This document shows, piece after piece, positions 1 through 8,420 of a stretch of 64,000 nucleotides of DNA. Position 1 is the stretch's first letter. Every line of letters begins with the position of its first letter. Origin of the DNA: Terriglobus sp. TAA 43 (GTDB lineage: Bacteria; Acidobacteriota; Terriglobia; Terriglobales; Acidobacteriaceae). The stretch is taken from NCBI RefSeq assembly GCF_000800015.1, contig NZ_JUGR01000004.1, positions 1-64,000 of the forward strand. The letters are read 5' to 3'. The notes beneath the pieces were generated by a model that was not told the origin of the DNA, did not search any database, and saw only the letters and a program-made list of their open reading frames with translations. Position numbers and translations under genes: made by a program.

Positions 1-1188
1 TTACTTAACGATTTCTGAGATAGCGCCAGCGCCTACGGTACGTCCACCCTCACGGATGGCGAAGCGCAGACCCTTTTCCATAGCAACCGGTGTGTGCAGC
101 GTGATCTCGAGAGCCACGTTGTCGCCTGGCATCACCATCTCGGTGCCTTCCGGCAGCTTTGCCGAACCCGTTACGTCCGTCGTACGGAAGTAGAACTGGG
201 GACGGTAGCCGTTGAAGAACGGGGTGTGACGGCCGCCTTCTTCCTTCGACAGAACGTACACTTCGCCCTTGAACACGGTGTGCGGCGTGATCGATCCCGG
301 CTTCGCCAGAACCATGCCGCGCTCCACGTCGTCCTTCGCCGTACCACGCAGCAACAGACCTGCGTTGTCGCCAGCAAGACCTTCGTCCAGCTGCTTCTTG
401 AACATTTCAACGCCGGTCACGGTCGTCGCCTGCGTATCGCGGAAGCCCACGATCTGTGCCGGCTCGCCAACCTTGATGCGACCACGCTCGATACGGCCCG
501 TCACTACAGTTCCACGGCCCGAGATCGAGAAGATGTCTTCGATCGGCATCAGGAACGGCAGGTCGACCAGACGGTCAGGCTGCGGAACGTTGTCGTCCAC
601 GGCCTGCATCAACTCGTCGATCTTTGCTTCCCACTGAGCTTCGCCGTTCAGCGCGCCCAGAGCCGAGCCACGGATGACAGGAACGTCATCGCCAGGGAAC
701 TCGTACTTGCTGAGCAGTTCACGAACTTCCATCTCGACCAGGTCGATCAGTTCGGGATCTTCCACAGCATCGCACTTGTTCAGGAACACAACGATGTACG
801 GCACGCCAACCTGACGAGCGAGCAGAACGTGCTCCTTCGTCTGGGGCATCGGGCCGTCGGTCGCTGCAACCACCAGGATCGCGCCGTCCATCTGCGCTGC
901 GCCCGTGATCATGTTCTTGATGTAGTCAGCGTGGCCCGGGCAGTCAACGTGTGCATAGTGACGGTTCGCCGTCTCGTACTCCACGTGCGAGGTCGAGATC
1001 GTGATACCACGCTCGCGCTCTTCCGGTGCGTTATCAATCGTGTCAAACGAACGGAAGCTGTTCTTCGGGTTGTGCTTCGAAAGAACCTTCGTGATCGCCG
1101 CTGTCAACGTCGTCTTGCCGTGATCGATATGACCAATCGTGCCAACGTTTACGTGAGGCTTACTACGGTCAAATTTTTCCTTCGCCAT
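1..1188 (-). CDS. tuf: Translation elongation factor Tu
   Basis: GTPase that carries aminoacyl-tRNA to the ribosomal A site in the cytoplasm. The 395-residue protein has the full family length. The P-loop GHIDHGKT is near residues 19-26, DCPGH near 81 and NKCD near 137; the beta-barrel domains 2 and 3 follow to a normal C-terminus ending in ISEIVK. The stop codon is the first three bases of the window, so the gene is complete. An AGGAG Shine-Dalgarno lies 10 nt before the ATG. It is the last visible gene of a minus-strand tRNA-tuf transcription unit. Confidence 0.98.
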   Translation of the reverse strand: MAKEKFDRSKPHVNVGTIGHIDHGKTTLTAAITKVLSKHNPKNSFRSFDTIDNAPEERERGITISTSHVEYETANRHYAHVDCPGHADYIKNMITGAAQMDGAILVVAATDGPMPQTKEHVLLARQVGVPYIVVFLNKCDAVEDPELIDLVEMEVRELLSKYEFPGDDVPVIRGSALGALNGEAQWEAKIDELMQAVDDNVPQPDRLVDLPFLMPIEDIFSISGRGTVVTGRIERGRIKVGEPAQIVGFRDTQATTVTGVEMFKKQLDEGLAGDNAGLLLRGTAKDDVERGMVLAKPGSITPHTVFKGEVYVLSKEEGGRHTPFFNGYRPQFYFRTTDVTGSAKLPEGTEMVMPGDNVALEITLHTPVAMEKGLRFAIREGGRTVGAGAISEIVK

Positions 1189-1316
1189 TGCTCTCTTGCT
1201 CCTGAGTTGTAAGCCGTTTGCCAGGCGGCTCCAAAGATGGTTTCAGAACGTGGTGCGGGCTGCCGCACGGTGCGGCTCCAAGCCCAGGGAAACTTTTACG
1301 GGGATGTCCGTTGGCC
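1189..1316 (-). other. Leader between the 102-aa gene and tuf
   Basis: About 130 bp with no ORF. It holds a GC-rich inverted repeat (GCCGCAC at 1262-1268, GTGCGGC at 1270-1276) about 75 nt upstream of the tuf start. The repeat has almost no loop as written and no U-run, so it is not a convincing terminator. Confidence 0.35.
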
Positions 1317-1625
1317 TCAGTAGTAGGCGTAGACCTTCAGATACTTCTGGCGATAGGTCGGATCTACCTTCTCCAACGTGGAGAGGTAAAGCTCGCGAAT
1401 CATGCCCTGGTCGCCGTTGTTCAGGCTGTTGTAGGCCTGTTCTGTGCCGGAACCCAGCTTGCCTGCGCGGAGAACATCTTCGAACTCGCGGATGCGCAGC
1501 TTCGAGCGATCGAGCGACTTGAGGAAGTCCGATACCTTTGCCGAAGAGAAAGAGTTGTCGATGGCCGATTTGACGGCGTCGAATGCCTGCTGGTTCTCGA
1601 CTGCGATGGTTGCTTGCTCGTACAT
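1317..1625 (-). CDS. Small hypothetical protein between tRNA-Gly and tuf
   Basis: A 102-residue soluble protein with no signal peptide, membrane segment or cysteine. It is largely helical by eye, with alternating charged and hydrophobic residues, and ends in KVYAYY. An AGGAC-type Shine-Dalgarno sits about 6 nt before the ATG. It lies between tRNA-Gly (33 bp upstream) and tuf (129 bp downstream) on the same strand, so it is probably transcribed with them. I do not recognise a family and assign no function. The clean reading frame, ribosome site and placement in a translation operon argue that it is real. Confidence 0.75.
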   Translation of the reverse strand: MYEQATIAVENQQAFDAVKSAIDNSFSSAKVSDFLKSLDRSKLRIREFEDVLRAGKLGSGTEQAYNSLNNGDQGMIRELYLSTLEKVDPTYRQKYLKVYAYY

Positions 1626-1657
1626 GCCGTGTCCTGGGGACTCCTACTTTAAAACTC

Positions 1658-1732
1658 TGGAGCGGGAGACCGGGATCGAACCGGCGACCAACAGCTTGGA
1701 AGGCTGTGACTCTACCACTGAGTTACTCCCGC
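1658..1732 (-). tRNA. tRNA-Gly (anticodon TCC)
   Basis: A 75-nt cloverleaf on the minus strand with encoded CCA. The acceptor stem GCGGGAG pairs with CTCCCGC, the anticodon loop is CTTCCAA (anticodon TCC), and the T-loop GGTTCGATCC is intact. Confidence 0.97.
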
Positions 1733-1738
1733 GCCCTA

Positions 1739-1765
1739 AAGCTGTTAGCTGTTAGCTAATAGCTT
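1739..1765. repeat. Inter-tRNA hairpin with repeated GCTGTTA
   Basis: Twelve-base arms (1739-1750 and 1754-1765) with one mismatch flank a 3-base loop between tRNA-Gly and tRNA-Thr. Inside it GCTGTTA occurs twice in tandem. It could be a processing stem for the polycistronic tRNA transcript. Confidence 0.5.
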
Positions 1766-1772
1766 TGCAATC

Positions 1773-1847
1773 TGGAGCTGATGGAGGGGATTGAACCCTC
1801 GACCTCTCCCTTACCAAGGGAGTGCTCTGCCACTGAGCTACATCAGC
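1773..1847 (-). tRNA. tRNA-Thr (anticodon GGT)
   Basis: A 75-nt minus-strand cloverleaf with encoded CCA. The acceptor GCTGATG pairs with CATCAGC, and the anticodon stem CTCCC/GGGAG encloses loop TTGGTAA, anticodon GGT, reading ACC/ACU. Confidence 0.97.
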
Positions 1848-1848
1848 C

Positions 1849-2058
1849 CTACTTCGTTGAAGGCCGTTGGTCGCGCCCTCTTCGAACCGCGCTTTGCCTG
1901 CCCAAGAGCACGCGAAACGCGAAAAACCCTAACAACACCCACCCAAGGCTCCGGTATTTTCCGGGTTCCATGGTGAGCCAGACTCCGATGGCGGCTATTG
2001 CGATCACCCCAAGCGCGACGTACATTCGCTGCTGTGATCCCGGTCCGTCCATCTTCAT
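1849..2058 (-). CDS. Small two-helix membrane protein between tRNA genes
   Basis: A 69-residue protein with two hydrophobic segments, about residues 12-30 (MYVALGVIAIAAIGVWL) and 37-53 (GWVLLGFFAFRVLL), joined by a short polar turn and followed by a basic tail. It fits the whole gap between tRNA-Thr(GGT) and tRNA-Tyr, ending 1 bp before tRNA-Thr. A weak GAAAG ribosome site precedes the ATG; the third codon is another possible start. The hydrophobic pattern supports a real membrane peptide, but no family is recognised. Confidence 0.55.
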   Translation of the reverse strand: MKMDGPGSQQRMYVALGVIAIAAIGVWLTMEPGKYRSLGWVLLGFFAFRVLLGRQSAVRRGRDQRPSTK

Positions 2059-2099
2059 CTTTCGAGGTTCTCATACATCTGAGATCCCCTTAAATCTTA

Positions 2100-2186
2100 T
2101 GGTGCACAGGGAAGGATTCGAACCTTCGTAACGCGTTGCGTGGCAGATTTACAGTCTGCTGCCATTAACCACTCGGCCACCTGTGC
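2100..2186 (-). tRNA. tRNA-Tyr (anticodon GTA)
   Basis: An 87-nt class II tRNA with a long variable arm, minus strand, CCA encoded. The acceptor GCACAGG pairs with CCTGTGC, and the anticodon loop CTGTAAA gives anticodon GTA. Confidence 0.97.
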
Positions 2187-2221
2187 ACTTCGCCTGTTGT
2201 GTTGCCTGGGAATCGGGATGC

Positions 2222-2297
2222 TGGAGCTGACGAAGGGATTTGAACCCCCGACCCTCTGATTACAAATCAGATGCTCTACCGGCTGAGCTACGCCAGC
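2222..2297 (-). tRNA. tRNA-Thr (anticodon TGT)
   Basis: A 76-nt minus-strand cloverleaf with encoded CCA. The acceptor GCTGGCG pairs with CGTCAGC through one G-U, and the anticodon stem TCTGA/TCAGA encloses TTTGTAA, anticodon TGT. It is the first gene of the tRNA-tuf unit. Confidence 0.97.
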
Positions 2298-2564
2298 CCA
2301 TCTCTGCCGCCAGCCCACGCGAAGTGTACCGGCCCAAAACAAACGCACGCACAACAAACAACGCTGCCATGACCTGCGCAGCGCTGTCTTTGACTTTAGC
2401 ACAAATTCCCGGGGTGGGGCGAGGGCGCGCTTGGAAGGCTTCTGAGAGGCAAAACGTGAAAAACGCCACGTGCTCCAGGGCTGATTTTTACGTTGTTGTG
2501 AGCGACATTTGTTTCCTTCGCGAAGTATTATTCCGCTGCTTCCCTGAAACCAATTTCCACGAGG

Positions 2565-3158
2565 ATGAACCGTCCGATGAAACCTGTTGCTCTCCTGTCC
2601 GTACTAATGTTTGGCGCTACGGCGCTCTATGCGCAGCAACCGGCTGCTCCTGCGGCCCGTCCTGCTCCAGCTCCATTGCAGGTGCCGAATCCGCACTATG
2701 TTTCCGTGCCGATGCATATTGATGTGAATGCGCCGGTGGATAAGGTATGGTCGCGCATTGGCAAGTATTGCGACATTGGCGAATGGGGCATTCCCAATTG
2801 CAAGATTTTGTCGGGCGAAGGGGATTTCGGCACGGTGCGGTCGATTGGCAACGAAATCCTGGTGGCCAAGACACAGTACAGCTACACCTACACTCAGCCC
2901 GTGCGCGAAGGCGTGACGTACAACCTGTACCACGGCACGTTGGAGGCACGGGCGCTGACGCCGACGACCACGCGCATCTTCTACACGCTGCTGTTCGACA
3001 ACAGCATGCTGGCGGACGACGCGGCGCGGGAGAAGGACATTGCGAATCGCACCGCGCGGTTTACGAAGATGCTGGGGAATATGAAGACGCTGTGCGAGGG
3101 CGGCACGCTACCTCCGGGATCATTGGCTGCACCGCCGGTCATCCCGTCGGCTAAATAG
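2565..3158 (+). CDS. Exported SRPBCC (START-like) family protein
   Basis: A 197-residue protein with a Sec signal peptide (residues 1-24, ending LYAQ), a Pro/Ala-rich linker to about residue 45, then an SRPBCC or polyketide-cyclase-like ligand-binding fold. The fold has the typical start MHIDVNAPVDKVWSRIG and a conserved DIGEWG segment. Such domains bind hydrophobic small molecules in a helix-grip cavity; the ligand here is unknown. Two starts are possible: the first ATG directly abuts GAGG, and the second ATG at 2577 has the better spacing. The gene is monocistronic and points away from the tRNA operon; the 267-bp gap before it shows no other gene. Confidence 0.75.
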   Translation: MNRPMKPVALLSVLMFGATALYAQQPAAPAARPAPAPLQVPNPHYVSVPMHIDVNAPVDKVWSRIGKYCDIGEWGIPNCKILSGEGDFGTVRSIGNEILVAKTQYSYTYTQPVREGVTYNLYHGTLEARALTPTTTRIFYTLLFDNSMLADDAAREKDIANRTARFTKMLGNMKTLCEGGTLPPGSLAAPPVIPSAK

Positions 3159-3164
3159 CAGTTT

Positions 3165-3209
3165 CGGAATCGTGTGCGTGCCGCTGAATGGAGGCACGCA
3201 CCGGTTCCG
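3165..3209 (+). other. Stem-loop after the SRPBCC gene
   Basis: GTGCGTGCC (3174-3182) pairs with GGCACGCAC (3193-3201) across a 10-base loop, and outer CGGAA/TTCCG can extend it. It lacks a U-run, so it may be a Rho-dependent 3-prime end or mRNA-stabilising hairpin. Confidence 0.4.
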
Positions 3210-3372
3210 GCGGACTGATACCTGGTGCCCGGGGAGACCGCTAAAAATCCGAAGAAACGGGCCAAATATTCATTGCACCGTGAAGACCTTGCGGCGTAGC
3301 ATTCTCCAGAATTCTCAAAAGAAGTCCCTCCCGTTGCTTCGTCGTACTGATCGCTGTATGCAAGGAGCCTCA

Positions 3373-4146
3373 ATGAAGAATTTTCTGGTTGTAACTCTCA
3401 CTCTCCCACTCTTGGCCGCTCTCCCCGCACTCGCACAAGCCCCGCAAGCTGCCCCCGCAGATGGCATCACGATGGAAATGATGCCCATCACATCGGAACA
3501 GATGGCGACTTGCCGCGGACAAGCCAACTCTCAGTTGGCAACCGAGCAGGACACCCTACACAAACGCGAGCATCAGCAGGACAACGACAAGATGAAACAA
3601 GGCGCCGTCACTGGCGCGACGGGGATTGCTACAAGCGCAATCTCTCGCAGAGGCGGATGGTGGGGCTATGGGAACAACAATGGCGCCAACACAGCTGCGG
3701 CGACCGGCGCAACGCAACGCACTGATCGCAACAGCGACAACGTTGCCAGCACGACCGCTATGAGCCAGCAAGTCGGTACAGACGCCTACTCGCAATGTGT
3801 CGCCGGCATCAAGGGACCGGAGTATATCCACTTCCGCCAGACGGGAAAGATTGAAGCGTACACGGGTGCGCCCATGTCCGGAGCACCGCCGGCTCCCGTT
3901 GCCGCCGCTGCTACACCTGCGCCCGCGCCACCGGCAGTTGGTAAGTCGCCCGTGCAGGACGAAGGGGATGGGAAGCACTTCGTCCTCACCGCTCCCGGTC
4001 AGACGGAGGCGCGTGAGGTCACACGGATCGGCACGACCAACTCGTACCTGGAGGAAGTGTCGGGCGATAAGTACATCGTGATGCCGGACGGATCCGTCAC
4101 GCGTATTGCCAACCACGCCGCCAAACCTGCAGCAACGAAGAAGTAA
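3373..4146 (+). CDS. Exported hypothetical protein
   Basis: A 257-residue protein with a signal peptide (MKNFLVVTLTLPLLAALPALAQ), then a polar Gln/Asn-rich region, a Gly/Asn stretch (RRGGWWGYGNNNGAN, near 90-105), an Ala/Pro linker around 175-195, and a C-terminal segment with KYIVMPDGSVTRI. The start at 3373 is chosen because AAGGAG lies 5 nt upstream; the frame is open further upstream, but the signal peptide begins here. Cys residues near 47 and 140 could form a disulfide in the periplasm. No known family is recognised. The gene ends at a strong terminator. Confidence 0.7.
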   Translation: MKNFLVVTLTLPLLAALPALAQAPQAAPADGITMEMMPITSEQMATCRGQANSQLATEQDTLHKREHQQDNDKMKQGAVTGATGIATSAISRRGGWWGYGNNNGANTAAATGATQRTDRNSDNVASTTAMSQQVGTDAYSQCVAGIKGPEYIHFRQTGKIEAYTGAPMSGAPPAPVAAAATPAPAPPAVGKSPVQDEGDGKHFVLTAPGQTEAREVTRIGTTNSYLEEVSGDKYIVMPDGSVTRIANHAAKPAATKK

Positions 4147-4167
4147 CGATTACGCACTGTTTCGAAT

Positions 4168-4200
4168 GAAGAAGCCCGGCATTTCGCCGGGCTTCTTTTT
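4168..4200 (+). terminator. Rho-independent terminator
   Basis: Twelve-base perfect arms (4169-4180 and 4186-4197) with loop ATTTC and a run of five T. It lies between the convergent genes ending at 4146 and 4212. Confidence 0.9.
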
Positions 4201-4211
4201 GCATCTCAGCC

Positions 4212-5567
4212 TCAGCCGAAGATGTTGCGATCCAGGTAGGCGTTGCGGAATTTTCCGTTGGGGTCCATCTCCTTGGCGAAGGCGCGGAAGTGGTCGAGTT
4301 CCGCGTATTGCTTGTGGAGATAGGTGGGGTCAGTGGTGAAGACCTTGCCCCAGTGAGGGCGTGTGCCAAACGGCTCAAGCGCTTTCTGGATGTCGGGCAG
4401 TACGTTCAGTACAGCTTCCGGTTCGGGCTTCCAGGTGAAGTGGATGGCGAGCGAATCACGCTGGTAGGCCATGCTCATGGGCAGGTCGTCTGCCGCGATC
4501 GAGCGCAGTTCTGTAATGAACAGATGCGGCGTGATGCGGTCGCGCAGTTTTTCGACGGCGCGGATTGCTTTGTAGCCATCGCTGCGGGCGACGAAGAATT
4601 CTGTTTGAATCTCTTCACCGCTGGAGGGCGTGAACTCCATCTTGAAGTGCGGCAGGCGCAGATACCACGGGCCGATGGTGCCCATTTGTTCGGTGCAGGC
4701 GTCCGCGGGATGGTCGTCGATGGGGTGCATTTTGCGTTTTTGCAGCGTCGCCCCGTAGAACATAGGCGGCATCTCTTTTTGTGCCGTTGCCTTGTCCTTG
4801 ATCCACACCTGATTGACGCGGTTCTTCTGCCAGTCTGTGAAGAGTGAGACGGAGTAACCGGAAGCCATGATGGCTTCGAGGTTGTGCTCCAGTTCATTGA
4901 ATGACAGGTTCTGATAGACGACCTGCGACATGTCGTAACGCGGCAGGATGTCGAGCGTAACTTTTGTGATGACGCCGATGGCTCCAAGGTGGACGATAGC
5001 GTAGCGGAAGCGGTCGCCATCGTGGTCGCGGGAGAGATGGACGATGCTGCCGTCGGCTTCGACGATTTCCAATGCACGGACGGCGGAGGAGAGGTTCTTA
5101 TTGTGTACGCCGGAGCCGTGGGTTGCCGTGGCGATGGTGCCACCAACGGAGATGTGCGGTAGCGAGGCGAGGTTGGCGAGTGCGAATCCGGCTCTGTCGA
5201 GGGTGGGTGCGAGTTCGCCATAGGCAATGCCTGCGCCGACGGTGACGGTCTTCGCTGCTGCATCAATGAAGATGCCTTTCACTTCGCGCATGGAGATCTG
5301 TGCGGCGGTGGAATCGGCGATGTTGTTGAAGCAGTGGCGCGAACCAAGGCCTTTGAGCTTTGCGTTTGCCTTGACGATCTCCGGCACCTGCGCCGCGTCG
5401 GTGGGTGCGTAGACGCGGTTGGTGCTGTAATGCAGGTTCTTGGCCCAGTTGGTGCGCGGTACGGCAGCGTGATCGTTCATGGCATTTCCTTGTCCCATCA
5501 TCCACCGTGTGGTGCCACCTGTGGCAAGCGCCATGGCTCCTGTTTGCAACAGTTCGCGTCGATTCAT
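4212..5567 (-). CDS. Alditol-oxidase-like FAD-linked oxidase with Tat-like leader
   Basis: A VAO-family flavoprotein of 451 residues related to alditol/xylitol oxidase and L-gulonolactone oxidases, which oxidise a sugar alcohol or aldonolactone with O2 or another acceptor. The FAD domain contains GSRHCFNNIA, aligning with the AldO motif whose His binds FAD covalently, and HISVGGTIATATHGSG. The C-terminal half has the substrate-side RPHWGK motif. The start at 5567 is chosen because AAGGAG lies 7 nt upstream; the ATG two codons earlier is too close. The N-terminus MNRRELLQTGAMALATGG looks like a twin-arginine leader, suggesting folded export, whereas characterised AldO is cytoplasmic. The natural substrate is unknown. 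Confidence 0.85.
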   Translation of the reverse strand: MNRRELLQTGAMALATGGTTRWMMGQGNAMNDHAAVPRTNWAKNLHYSTNRVYAPTDAAQVPEIVKANAKLKGLGSRHCFNNIADSTAAQISMREVKGIFIDAAAKTVTVGAGIAYGELAPTLDRAGFALANLASLPHISVGGTIATATHGSGVHNKNLSSAVRALEIVEADGSIVHLSRDHDGDRFRYAIVHLGAIGVITKVTLDILPRYDMSQVVYQNLSFNELEHNLEAIMASGYSVSLFTDWQKNRVNQVWIKDKATAQKEMPPMFYGATLQKRKMHPIDDHPADACTEQMGTIGPWYLRLPHFKMEFTPSSGEEIQTEFFVARSDGYKAIRAVEKLRDRITPHLFITELRSIAADDLPMSMAYQRDSLAIHFTWKPEPEAVLNVLPDIQKALEPFGTRPHWGKVFTTDPTYLHKQYAELDHFRAFAKEMDPNGKFRNAYLDRNIFG

Positions 5568-5700
5568 GCTCATGCTCCTTCGCGAAGACTGTATACACGG
5601 AGGGATTGGTGCGAGTCGAATTGGGACGGTCGTGTACCCGAATAGTGCGGGCGGATCGTCTCTATCTATGTCATTCTGCTTTGCGGAGTCCTTCATCCTG

Positions 5701-6543
5701 ATGCGTCGTTTACTTCTTTCCGCTGTTTTTGTTGTTACGCCACTTTTGTATGCGCAGAGTGGCGTTGAGGGACCGTTGCCGCAATTGTCTGACGGCGGAA
5801 AGGTTGCGGCCAAGCAGCATAGTCCCGTGCTGACCAACGACGCCATTGTGAAGATGAGCAGGGCGGGGCTGGAGGACGGCATCATCCTTCAGACGGTGCG
5901 TTCGCAGCCGGGCGAGTACAAGACGGGGCCGGACGATCTTGTTGCGTTAAAGGACGCGGGAGTGTCGCAGGCGGTGATCTCTGCGATGTTGGGGAAGAAT
6001 AGCGGACTGGATACACATCCGGTGGCGCCGGTGGAGGTGACTCCGCTGTCAGTGAATAGCGATGATCCGGGCGTGTATTTCAAGAATGCGCAGGGCCAGT
6101 GGGAACTGGTTGGGCCGGAGCTGGTGAAGTATCGCGATGGTGGTGCTTTGAAAAGCGTTCTGACCCACGACATCGTCAAGAAGGATGAGAACGGTGTTGT
6201 GACCGGGCCGAAGTCGCACCTGAAAATCTCACCCGGCACGGAGATGATGATCCTTGCGCCGAGCATGCAGGTGGATGCGGTGGAGTACGTGATCCTGCGC
6301 TTTCATGAGAAGAGCGACCGTCGTGAATTTCGTGTGAAGACAGGGAACGTCTTCCACGCAGAAACCAATGCGGACCGCGATACCGTGGACATTCCGATTC
6401 ACAAGGTAAGTTCGCGTCTGTTTGGATTCACCGTGCCGCGCGATTTGCAGAAGGGTGAGTACGGCGTGCTTGCTCCCGGTTCCGCTGGTGCGCCAGGCAT
6501 TGCGCACGCCGGGAAGATTTATACATTTTCTATTTCGGAATAG
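5701..6543 (+). CDS. Exported hypothetical protein
   Basis: A 280-residue protein with a signal peptide ending near LLYAQS. Residues about 40-95 form a compact helical module (LTNDAIVKMSRAGLEDGI, then DDLVALKDAGVSQAVISAML) of a kind that recurs in exported acidobacterial proteins. The remainder is predicted beta-rich with two lysine-rich stretches and resembles no enzyme I know. The start at 5701 is the first ATG that gives a signal peptide; the open frame extends further upstream without one. It diverges from the flavoprotein gene across 133 bp, which should hold both promoters. Confidence 0.7.
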   Translation: MRRLLLSAVFVVTPLLYAQSGVEGPLPQLSDGGKVAAKQHSPVLTNDAIVKMSRAGLEDGIILQTVRSQPGEYKTGPDDLVALKDAGVSQAVISAMLGKNSGLDTHPVAPVEVTPLSVNSDDPGVYFKNAQGQWELVGPELVKYRDGGALKSVLTHDIVKKDENGVVTGPKSHLKISPGTEMMILAPSMQVDAVEYVILRFHEKSDRREFRVKTGNVFHAETNADRDTVDIPIHKVSSRLFGFTVPRDLQKGEYGVLAPGSAGAPGIAHAGKIYTFSISE

Positions 6544-6551
6544 AATGGCCC

Positions 6552-6572
6552 GATTCCCACGACGAGGGAATC
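6552..6572. other. Short stem-loop downstream of the hypothetical gene
   Basis: GATTCCC pairs with GGGAATC across a 7-base loop, 9 bp after the stop at 6543. There is no T-run, so it is a weak candidate for a transcript end. Confidence 0.3.
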
Positions 6573-6651
6573 CAGTTTGCAACGTATTGCGCGTAACGAA
6601 AGTCGATTAGGCTGAAGTTGCTCTGGCACTGATCCGCGGCTGCCCTCACAC

Positions 6652-7797
6652 ATGACATCGAACGCCTCAATCTCCCGTCTGCATGGGCTGGATACGCTGC
6701 GCGCTTTTGCAGTGCTGGTGGTGGTGCTGTATCACTTGACCATCTTTGGCGAGTTGCCGCAGGCTTTATTGCCGGTGACGTACTACGGCTTCATGGGCGT
6801 GGACCTGTTCTTTGTGTTGAGCGGGTTCCTGATTGGGAGGCAGCTGCTGAAGCCGTATCCACGCGGGAAGCGGCCTTCGATTCGTGAGTTTTATCTGCGA
6901 CGTGCGTATCGCATTCTGCCTGCGTATTTCGTGGTGGTGGCGCTGTACTTTCTAGTGCCTGCCTGGCGCGACTATCCGCAGTTGCCGTCGCTATGGAAGT
7001 TTCTTACGTTCACCATGAACTTCGGCTTCACATTCAGCACACGCGCGTTTTCTCATGCGTGGTCGCTGTGTGTGGAAGAGCACTTCTATTTGGTGTTGCC
7101 GTGGTTGGTGTTGCTGATGATGCGCAAACCGTCTGTGTCGAAAACCATTTCTCTGATTGCGTTTGTCGTCGCTGGTGGCATTGCACTGCGGTGGTGGTTG
7201 GTGCATCAGTATCCCGATGCGGTGTATGAACGTGTGTATTACCCCACGTATACGCGGTTAGATGGGTTGGTTGTGGGTGTGTGTCTTGCGTTGGTAAATG
7301 CATTCCGGCCTGAGTGGTGGAGGGCGTGGATGCGACGCGGGCACTTATTGTTTCTTGCTGGGATTGCTTGTGTTTCAGCAGTTATATGGATGTTTCGCGG
7401 ACAGGATCTGGGGAGTGATTCGGGACCGGCGAAGTGGGGCGTGATTATTGGGTTTCCGCTGCTGTCACTGGGGCTTGGCATGGTGACTGCGTCTGCGATG
7501 AGTGAGAAGGGATGGCTTGCGCGTGTACGTGTTCCGGGGGCGGAGATGCTGGCCACGCTGGCCTTTGCACTGTACTTGACGCACAAGCCTGTGGCGCATT
7601 TTGTGATGTTGCATGTGCCGAGCATTGCAGAACCGCATGGGCCTGCATCGTGGCTGATGTATGCAGTGGTTTGCCTGGGAGCGGCAGTGGCGTTGCATGT
7701 TGTGGTGGAACGGCCTGCGATTTGGTTGCGTGATCGCTCATTACGAGAAAAGCCGAAGGAGTTGGATGCCGAGATGCGTGTCGATCCGGCGCTCTAA
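6652..7797 (+). CDS. Acyltransferase 3 (OafA/YrhL-type) membrane protein
   Basis: A 381-residue integral membrane acyltransferase of the family that O-acetylates or O-succinylates cell-surface sugars. It opens with SRLHGLDTLRAFAVLVVVLYH, containing the family His, followed by GVDLFFVLSGFLIG, RRAYRILPAYF and WSLCVEEHFYLVLP, all family hallmarks, and has about ten hydrophobic segments. No strong Shine-Dalgarno precedes the ATG. Its 3-prime end overlaps the convergent TetR gene by 4 bp. The substrate cannot be deduced from this context. Confidence 0.88.
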   Translation: MTSNASISRLHGLDTLRAFAVLVVVLYHLTIFGELPQALLPVTYYGFMGVDLFFVLSGFLIGRQLLKPYPRGKRPSIREFYLRRAYRILPAYFVVVALYFLVPAWRDYPQLPSLWKFLTFTMNFGFTFSTRAFSHAWSLCVEEHFYLVLPWLVLLMMRKPSVSKTISLIAFVVAGGIALRWWLVHQYPDAVYERVYYPTYTRLDGLVVGVCLALVNAFRPEWWRAWMRRGHLLFLAGIACVSAVIWMFRGQDLGSDSGPAKWGVIIGFPLLSLGLGMVTASAMSEKGWLARVRVPGAEMLATLAFALYLTHKPVAHFVMLHVPSIAEPHGPASWLMYAVVCLGAAVALHVVVERPAIWLRDRSLREKPKELDAEMRVDPAL

Positions 7798-8420
7798 TTC
7801 TGCTTTTCAGCGAAGACGCTTTTGAGATAGAGCGAGAGCACTGTCTTGAATTCAGTGACGACGCGGGGCCGGTCTGCGGTGGTGCTGTCCACGTAGAGCG
7901 TGACCATGCCTTTGGTGATTTGCAGCACGGTGTTCGCGCAAAGGTAGGCGCGTGCGTCATCGAGTTGCGGAGCGCAACGTTGCAAAGCTTTTTGCAGCAC
8001 TACACGGAAGGCATGGCGTGTGGCGGGATCGCGACGGAAGCGCACGGGCGCTGCCTGCAATTGCCAATACGCTGGCTGCTTTGCAGTGAATTCGAGGAAG
8101 CTGTCCAGGAAGCGGTCCGCGAATTTCTTTGCGGAGGCTCCTGAAAGTTGCTCAAACTCAGGTTCCCAGTAGGCGCCCAGCGCATCAGCGTATTGCGCAG
8201 CTAAAGCGCGTGCCAGCGCGACTTTATCAGGGAAATAACTGTATAGCGCGCCGATGGAAGAACCGGCGCGTTCTGCCACCGCCGTCATGGTGGTGCCTTC
8301 GTATCCCTGCTCTACAAAGAGCGATTCGGCAGCGCCAAGAAACGCCTCCACGCGCTTTGTGGCGCGATCTTGCTGCGGGGCGCGGCGTACCGGGATTGAC
8401 GAAGTTGAGGGCACCCTCAT
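7794..8420 (-). CDS. TetR-family transcriptional regulator
   Basis: A 208-residue one-component repressor. The N-terminal helix-turn-helix spans about residues 20-68 (AAESLFVEQGYEGTTMTAVAERAGSSIGALYSYFPDK), followed by an all-helical ligand domain. It diverges from the isochorismatase-like gene and DHA2 pump and very likely represses them. Palindromes matching its expected operator type lie at 8406-8419 and 8441-8454; the first overlaps its own start codon. No Shine-Dalgarno precedes the ATG. A TAGAAT -10-like box directly abuts it, so initiation at the third codon (GTG, 8414) on a leaderless message is possible. Confidence 0.9.
   Translation of the reverse strand: MRVPSTSSIPVRRAPQQDRATKRVEAFLGAAESLFVEQGYEGTTMTAVAERAGSSIGALYSYFPDKVALARALAAQYADALGAYWEPEFEQLSGASAKKFADRFLDSFLEFTAKQPAYWQLQAAPVRFRRDPATRHAFRVVLQKALQRCAPQLDDARAYLCANTVLQITKGMVTLYVDSTTADRPRVVTEFKTVLSLYLKSVFAEKQN

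Noticed and set aside
94-1212. 372-codon plus-strand frame over tuf
   Set aside because: Antisense shadow of the highly biased tuf codon usage; it has no ribosome site or domain.
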